Shown piece by piece: positions 59,749-64,000 of a stretch of 64,000 bases of DNA. Source of the stretch: Oscillospiraceae bacterium (GTDB taxonomy: Bacteria; Bacillota; Clostridia; Oscillospirales; Oscillospiraceae). Position 1 is the stretch's first letter, and every line of letters begins with the position of its first letter. The stretch covers positions 96,160 to 160,159 of the forward strand of contig JAETQF010000005.1 of NCBI GenBank assembly GCA_021770845.1, read 5' to 3'. A program made the translations under genes and the position numbers. A model generated the notes under the pieces. That model was not told where the DNA came from and did not search any database. It was given only the letters and a program-made list of their open reading frames with translations.

Positions 59749-60600
59749 TCATAGCATCACCGCCTGTTCTTCGCCCTCGCCGAAGTGGTTCATCACCACC
59801 ATGCACACCACCACGATCACCATCATCACCATGGAGATGGCCGCGCCCAGATGGGGGTTGTAGGCCCCGCCCAGGAACTGCAGCTCGATGAGATCGCCCA
59901 GCATGGTCTGCTTGCCGCCCCCCAGCAGGCTGGAGATGGCGAAGGTGGACACCGACGGCACGAACACCATGGTCACCCCGGACAGGATCCCCGGCAGGGA
60001 CAGGGGGAAGATCACCCGGCGGAACACCCGCACCCCGTCCGCCCCCAAGTCCCGGGCGGCCTCGATGAGGGAGTTGTCCAGCTTGACAATGACGGAGTAG
60101 ATGGGCAGGATCATGAAGGGCAGATAGTTGTACACCATGCCCAGCACCACCGCCCCGGGTGTGCCGATCATGTGGAGGTAGTCCACCCCCAGCAGATCCA
60201 GCAGGCCGATGGCCCGGAACAGCTGGTTCAGCAGGCCGTTGTTCTCCAAAATGGACATCCAGGAGTAGGTACGCAGCAGGAAGTTCATCCACATGGGCAG
60301 CATGATCAGGGCCATGGCCAGCCGCTGGAACCGGGGGCCCTCCTTGGCCATCCAGTAGGACACCGGGTAGCCGATGAGCAGGCACACCAGCGTGGCCACC
60401 ACCGCCAGCCAGAAGGAGCGCAGGAACACGTTCAGATAGACCCCCATGCCGGTGAAGTTGGCCCCGGTGAGCTGGAGCTCCCCGGTGGCGGGGTCGGCGG
60501 TGGTGACGGCGTACACCGCCATGATGAGGATCGGGATCACCACAAACAGGGCCATCCACACCACATAGGGGACGGCAAACCAGCCCCGCTTATTCCTCAT
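59749..60600 (-). CDS. potB: Polyamine ABC transporter permease PotB
   Basis: A 283-residue membrane permease with about six spans and the EAA loop [20 protein letters not shown], which docks on PotA. It partners the PotC half of the fusion protein. ATG 60600 lies inside the 3' end of potA (11-bp overlap). The stop is at the edge of the hairpin repeat that separates it from potCD. Confidence 0.93.
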   Translation of the reverse strand: MRNKRGWFAVPYVVWMALFVVIPILIMAVYAVTTADPATGELQLTGANFTGMGVYLNVFLRSFWLAVVATLVCLLIGYPVSYWMAKEGPRFQRLAMALIMLPMWMNFLLRTYSWMSILENNGLLNQLFRAIGLLDLLGVDYLHMIGTPGAVVLGMVYNYLPFMILPIYSVIVKLDNSLIEAARDLGADGVRVFRRVIFPLSLPGILSGVTMVFVPSVSTFAISSLLGGGKQTMLGDLIELQFLGGAYNPHLGAAISMVMMVIVVVCMVVMNHFGEGEEQAVML

Positions 60601-61777
60601 AGCCGTCCTCCCAGGGGTCATCCCCCTCCCCCTCCTGGGACTCGTCCTCCACCACGTCCAGCTCCTCGTACTCCTCGGAGTAGGAGGAGTAGTCGCCGAA
60701 CATACCGGAGTATTCGCTCTTTTTCATCACATGGATGCCGTCGGGGTCGATCTTGATGCCGATGCGGCTGTCCACCGGGCAGAAGTCGGTGGTCTGGATC
60801 AGCCACTTGAAGCCGTAGAAGTCCACAATGGTGTCGTAGTGAACCCCCTTGAAGGTGACGGAGGTGACGGTGCCCTTCAGCTGGCCCGCCGCCTCGTCCA
60901 CAATGTCCACGTCCTCGGGACGGATCACCACGTCCACCGGCTCGTCCTTGGCGAAGCCCTTGTCCAGGCACTGGAACTTCCGGTTGAAGATCTCCACCAC
61001 CCCGTCGGCCCGCATGATGCCGTCGATGATGTTGGACTCGCCGATGAAGTCGGCCACGAAGGCGTTCTTAGGCTCGTTGTAGATGTCCTCCGGGGTGCCG
61101 ATCTGCTGGATGCGGCCGCCGTCCATCACCACCACGGTGTCGGACATGGCCAGCGCCTCCTCCTGGTCGTGGGTCACGTAGATGAAGGTGATCTCCATCT
61201 CCTGCTGGATGCGCTTCAGCTCGTTCTGCATATCCTTGCGCAGGCGCATATCCAGTGCCCCCAGGGGCTCGTCCAGCAGCAGCACCCGGGGGCGGTTCAC
61301 CAGCGCCCGGGCGATGGCCACCCGCTGCTGCTGCCCGCCGGACAGGGCGGACACCGGGCGCTTCTCAAAGCCCTTCAGGTTGACGATGGACAGCATCTCC
61401 ATGACGCGCTCCTGAATCTCCCGCTCCGGCAGCTTCACCTTGCGGCCGGACGGCTCCGCCTTGGGTATGCGCAGGCCGAAGGCCACGTTCTCAAACACGT
61501 TGAGGTGGGGGAACAGGGCGTACCGCTGGAACACCGTGTTCACCGCCCGCTGGTGGGGCGGGACATGGTTAATCCTCACGCCGTCAAACAACACGTCCCC
61601 GGAGGTGGGCGACAGAAACCCGCCGATCATCCGGAGCGTGGTTGTCTTGCCGCACCCGCTGGGGCCCAGCAGCGTGAGGAATTCCTTATCGTTGATATAC
61701 AGGTTGATGTGGTCGAGCACGAGCTCGTCGCCGTAGGACATCACGCAGTCCCGCAGGCGGATCAGCTCCTTGGACAT
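60590..61777 (-). CDS. potA: Polyamine ABC transporter ATPase PotA
   Basis: A 395-residue ATPase with Walker [10 protein letters not shown], signature [15 protein letters not shown], Walker [13 protein letters not shown] and a TOBE-type C-terminal domain. It drives spermidine/putrescine uptake with PotB and PotCD. The C-terminus has an unusual acidic Tyr/Ser/Glu-rich extension of about 35 residues ([20 protein letters not shown]). ATG 61777 follows GGGGGAGGATAA. First gene of the operon. Confidence 0.95.
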   Translation of the reverse strand: MSKELIRLRDCVMSYGDELVLDHINLYINDKEFLTLLGPSGCGKTTTLRMIGGFLSPTSGDVLFDGVRINHVPPHQRAVNTVFQRYALFPHLNVFENVAFGLRIPKAEPSGRKVKLPEREIQERVMEMLSIVNLKGFEKRPVSALSGGQQQRVAIARALVNRPRVLLLDEPLGALDMRLRKDMQNELKRIQQEMEITFIYVTHDQEEALAMSDTVVVMDGGRIQQIGTPEDIYNEPKNAFVADFIGESNIIDGIMRADGVVEIFNRKFQCLDKGFAKDEPVDVVIRPEDVDIVDEAAGQLKGTVTSVTFKGVHYDTIVDFYGFKWLIQTTDFCPVDSRIGIKIDPDGIHVMKKSEYSGMFGDYSSYSEEYEELDVVEDESQEGEGDDPWEDGYEE

Positions 61778-61899
61778 TTATCCTCCCCCATTTCCTGGTG
61801 GTTCGTTGTCAGCTCCCTTGTTATAGATCCCGGCCATGTGCCCGCCGCGGCGAGCAGCCGGAGAGGCTCCGGCCCGGGGTTTCACGGATAGCGAGATAC

Positions 61900-61928
61900 A
61901 TGATAGCGGTTTGCCTCCCGTTTGTCAA
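61900..61928 (-). promoter_or_regulatory. Promoter of the pot operon
   Basis: Minus-strand TTGACA (61923-61928), 17-bp spacer and TATCAT (61900-61905). The leader of about 115 bases has a GCCGGAGCC/GGCTCCGG-type hairpin at 61855-61876, without a T-run. Confidence 0.75.
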
Positions 61929-61978
61929 TCACTTTGGGGGAATTTCCCCTTGTATTTTGTCGTGAATTCCATCCCCGC

Positions 61979-62007
61979 TTGACGGGGGAATGAAATCCGG
62001 ATAAACT
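61979..62007 (+). promoter_or_regulatory. Promoter of the histidine kinase gene
   Basis: TTGACG (61979-61984), 17-bp spacer and TAAACT (62002-62007), divergent from the pot promoter. Confidence 0.6.
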
Positions 62008-62037
62008 ATAGCCAGACAAGGAAAAGGGGGCGGGCCC

Positions 62038-63282
62038 ATGCTCAGGCGGCTGCGCTGGAAATTTACGCTCATCCTCATGCTGCTGCTGTCCGGGGTGCTG
62101 GCGGCGGTGCTGGCGGTGCAGACCGCCTCGGCGGTGCGGCAGTACCGGGCGGGGACGGATCTGGTGCTGCGAAACGTCCTCCAGCGCAGCCAGGCGGCGC
62201 TGGAGCCCTGGAGCGCCTCCCTGGAGGGCCTTGACCGGGACGAGGAGCTGTACACCGCCATACCCGCCTTCTGCGCCGTGGTGGACGGGGACAGCGGGCA
62301 GATTCTGCTGGCCCTGTCCTTCAACGCCGCCGTGAACGAGGACGGGGTGACCCGGGCGGTGGAGGGGGCGCTGGCCGCCGGGGGGGCGTCGGGGAGGCTG
62401 CCCGGCCAGGGGCTGCGCTGGCAGATCCAGCGGTCGGGGCGGTATCTGCGGGTGGCCTTTGCCGACCTGTCCTGGGAGCGGACGGGGGCGGGGCGGCAGA
62501 TCCTCACCGCCCTGCTGCTGTTCGCCGCCGCGTCGGCGGGGTTCTTCGCGGTGAGCTGGTTCCTCTCCCGGTGGCTGGTGCGGCCGGTGGAGGAGGGCTG
62601 GCGGCGGCAGCAGCAGTTTGTGGCCGACGCCTCCCACGAGCTGAAAACCCCCCTCACCGTCCTGCTGGCGGACGCGGACATCCTGCTGGCCCGGGGGGAG
62701 GACACGGTGGACAGCCAGCGCAAGTGGGTGGAGTCCATCCGGGAGGAGGGCCTGCGGATGAAGGGGCTGGTGCAGGATCTGCTGTACCTGGCCCGGGGGG
62801 ACGCGGGGCAGCGGGCCCGGCCCAGGGAGGCCGTCTCCCTCACCGACGCGGTGGAGAGCTGCGTGCTGGCCTTCGAGCCGGTGGCCTTTGAGGCGGGGCT
62901 GACGCTGGATAGCGAATTGGCCCCCGGCCTGTCCGTCCTGGGGGACGGGGAGGAGCTGCGGCGGCTGGGGGCCATCCTGCTGGACAACGCCTGCAAATAC
63001 TGCGGGCCGGGAGGGCGGATCACCGTCACTCTGAAGGGGGGCGAGCGGGCGGCGCTCACCGTCCACAACACCGGGGAGCCCATCCCGGCGGAGGCCCAGG
63101 CCCATCTGTTTGAGCGGTTCTACCGGGCGGACGCGGCCCGGAGCCGGGAGACCGGCGGGTACGGCCTGGGCCTGTCCATCGCGTCGGCCATTGTGGAGGG
63201 GCACCGGGGGAAGATCGGGGTGCGCAGCGCCCCGGGGGAGGGGACGGCGTTTACCGTCACCCTGCCGCTGGACGGGAAATGA
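62038..63282 (+). CDS. Orphan sensor histidine kinase
   Basis: A 414-residue membrane kinase. Spans at about 9-30 and 158-180 enclose a sensor part of about 125 residues. A DHp domain has the phosphorylated His200 in DASHELKTPL, and an HATPase domain has N-box LLDNACKY, plus FERFYRADAARS and GLGLSIASAIV. No response regulator lies next to it and there is no room for one on either side, so its partner is elsewhere. ATG 62038 follows AAAAGGGGGCGGGCCC. Signal unknown. Confidence 0.9.
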   Translation: MLRRLRWKFTLILMLLLSGVLAAVLAVQTASAVRQYRAGTDLVLRNVLQRSQAALEPWSASLEGLDRDEELYTAIPAFCAVVDGDSGQILLALSFNAAVNEDGVTRAVEGALAAGGASGRLPGQGLRWQIQRSGRYLRVAFADLSWERTGAGRQILTALLLFAAASAGFFAVSWFLSRWLVRPVEEGWRRQQQFVADASHELKTPLTVLLADADILLARGEDTVDSQRKWVESIREEGLRMKGLVQDLLYLARGDAGQRARPREAVSLTDAVESCVLAFEPVAFEAGLTLDSELAPGLSVLGDGEELRRLGAILLDNACKYCGPGGRITVTLKGGERAALTVHNTGEPIPAEAQAHLFERFYRADAARSRETGGYGLGLSIASAIVEGHRGKIGVRSAPGEGTAFTVTLPLDGK

Positions 63283-63285
63283 ACA

Positions 63286-63317
63286 GAAAAAAGCCTGCCG
63301 GACGGCAGGCTTTTTTG
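63286..63317. terminator. Bidirectional terminator
   Basis: GCCTGCCG pairs with CGGCAGGC, flanked by AAAAAA and TTTTTT. It ends the kinase gene and the convergent small gene. Confidence 0.9.
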
Positions 63318-63328
63318 CTGGGCGCGGG

Positions 63329-63529
63329 TCAGTCCTGGGGCGGCTTGCCCTCCGCCTCGGCGTCCTCCCGGAGATTTTCCAAGGCCACCCTTGCCGCTTC
63401 AATGACAAAGGCAGAGAAGGTGACATTGGTGCCTCGAATGACTTCTTCAATCTGCTCAATGATATCATTGGGGAATCGGACAGATTTTGATGTTGTGTCG
63501 GGAATAACGGGCAATTTGAATCTACTCAT
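63329..63529 (-). CDS. Small ribbon-helix-helix-type regulator
   Basis: A 66-residue protein with the short strand and two helices of a CopG/MetJ-type DNA-binding fold (SKSVRFPNDIIEQIEEVIRG, then FSAFVIEAARVALENL). An acidic tail follows. ATG 63529 is preferred; an in-frame GTG at 63541 is possible. It is divergent from a small acidic gene and has an inverted repeat just upstream, the layout of an autoregulated antitoxin-like gene. No toxin is recognised. Confidence 0.7.
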   Translation of the reverse strand: MSRFKLPVIPDTTSKSVRFPNDIIEQIEEVIRGTNVTFSAFVIEAARVALENLREDAEAEGKPPQD

Positions 63530-63543
63530 GTTTTTCACCACGC

Positions 63544-63570
63544 ATTACAGTTTACCCTTTACACTGTAAT
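63544..63570. promoter_or_regulatory. Inverted repeat between the last two divergent genes
   Basis: ATTACAGT (63544-63551) and ACTGTAAT (63563-63570) form an 8-bp inverted repeat directly ahead of the ribbon-helix-helix gene, in an AT-rich gap. Likely its operator. Confidence 0.55.
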
Positions 63571-63658
63571 ACGATATGTGGTATAAATAAACAAAACAGA
63601 AATTTTGCAAAGGCTTGCTATTCTGTTTTACAATAATATTGCAAAGGGGATAAGCAGA

Positions 63659-63868
63659 ATGACAACGCTGCAATTTGTGCTGTCCACATTGATCCGGAAC
63701 GGAAAAGTGACCGTGGAAATCCCGGATATCAATATGGATGAACTGCGTCAGGCCGTGGAGAACAGGGCGGAGTGGGCGCTGGAGGAGATCAAAGGCATTG
63801 TGCACGAGGAGGATATGACGGATGCGGAGAAAGTGGCGTGGATTCAGGAACGGCTGGAGCTAAAGTAA
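63659..63868 (+). CDS. Small acidic protein of unknown function
   Basis: A 69-residue protein, strand-then-helix at the start (LQFVLSTLIRNGKVTVEIPD) and helical and acidic after that (AEKVAWIQERLELK). No family recognised. ATG 63659 follows AAAGGGGATAAGCAGA. It is divergent from a ribbon-helix-helix regulator, which may control it. A toxin role is not supported by any motif. Confidence 0.6.
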   Translation: MTTLQFVLSTLIRNGKVTVEIPDINMDELRQAVENRAEWALEEIKGIVHEEDMTDAEKVAWIQERLELK

Positions 63869-63922
63869 ATAACAGCGGCCCGCGTGAAGTGAGGTGCCGC
63901 AACGAAGTATTTATGTACCGCA

Positions 63923-63956
63923 GGACTGTGACTGTAAAAGGCCACAGTCCTGCCTT
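63923..63956 (+). terminator. Possible terminator after the last small gene
   Basis: CAGGACTGTG pairs with CACAGTCCTG around an A-rich loop, followed by CCTTTT. The remaining bases to 64000 show no gene. Confidence 0.6.
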
Positions 63957-64000
63957 TTCAGGCTGTTTTTCGCTCTTTACGCCATTGACCTCTGCCGTCT

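Noticed and set aside
1..64000. tRNA, rRNA, replication origin or complete insertion sequence
   Set aside because: No tRNA-like cloverleaf, rRNA sequence, DnaA-box cluster or transposase gene was recognised on either strand.

Overview
This window reads as high-GC (roughly 60-65% by eye) chromosomal DNA of an anaerobic, gut-type Clostridia bacterium, most likely of the Oscillospiraceae / Lawsonibacter-Flavonifractor neighbourhood. The grounds are gene content rather than a database match: GlpP antiterminator, RNase Y, class III (Firmicutes-type) fructose bisphosphatase, XpaC/TelA, VanW-type proteins, rubredoxin, the UPF0237/UPF0210 pair, PadR-DUF2812 and a PotC-PotD fusion. Ribosome binding sites are strong AGGAGG types, and many promoters are TTGACA/TTGCAT-N17-TATAAT types, often with an extended -10 (TGn). 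No rRNA, tRNA, CRISPR array, prophage or full insertion sequence was seen.

Layout. 1-4.1 kb: a uracil permease behind a leader-peptide attenuator, then a convergent alpha/beta hydrolase fused to a polytopic membrane domain. 4.1-9.6 kb: a glycerol catabolic operon (glpP, glpA-like, glpB-like, DUF1667, glpK) with its own leader terminator. 9.7-13 kb: a chemoreceptor with an extracytoplasmic CZB-like zinc domain, divergent from a membrane-anchored XRE regulator. 13.2-17.2 kb: pyrG and ilvE flank a 1.2-kb repeat island whose two ends are matching hairpin-plus-inverted-repeat modules; it holds a small XRE gene and a small ribbon-helix-helix gene. 17.3-24.5 kb: PadR-DUF2812, dCMP deaminase-ApbE, RNase Y, and a DUF2156-GNAT pair. 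24.6-27.2 kb: an amino-acid ABC transporter followed by a decayed copy of its own 3' end. 27.2-30.8 kb: a minus-strand envelope cluster (XpaC, small membrane protein, TelA, TPM-domain protein, glycine-rich membrane protein). 30.8-36 kb: ilvA, rpe, a small DUF4177-like gene, recR, and an ECF sigma/anti-sigma pair. 36-44.3 kb: fbp, a VanW-family protein, a DUF2461 protein, murC, dacF and rubredoxin. 44.4-50 kb: GT2 and YfhO membrane proteins, YfbR-type nucleotidase, UPF0237-UPF0210. 50-57 kb: a second PadR operon (PadR, DUF1700/DUF4097-like, S41-like lipoprotein), a holin-like small protein, a WYL regulator with an overlapping unknown gene, and a DUF1576 membrane protein. 57-62 kb: potA-potB-potCD-greA. 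62-64 kb: an orphan histidine kinase and two small divergent genes, one ribbon-helix-helix.

How it works together. Most of the content is core metabolism (pyrimidine uptake and CTP synthesis, glycerol use, branched-chain amino acid metabolism, gluconeogenesis, peptidoglycan synthesis and trimming, polyamine and amino-acid uptake) with local regulators. Two themes stand out. First, several genes sit behind short leaders carrying an intrinsic terminator or hairpin (uraA, glpP, the 3.9-kb hydrolase, vanW, rny). The uraA leader has the parts expected of translation-coupled, UTP-sensing attenuation. Second, at least two families of short palindromic repeats are scattered between genes: elements bounded by GTAGGG...CCCTAC, and elements built on a CTTTCTC/GAGAAAG hairpin. 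One GTAGGG element has been read through to become the C-terminus of the GlpA-like enzyme, and another supplies the stop codon of the DUF1667 gene. The most unusual region is the hairpin-capped island at 14.8-16.0 kb. I did not find a clearly new defence or biosynthetic system.
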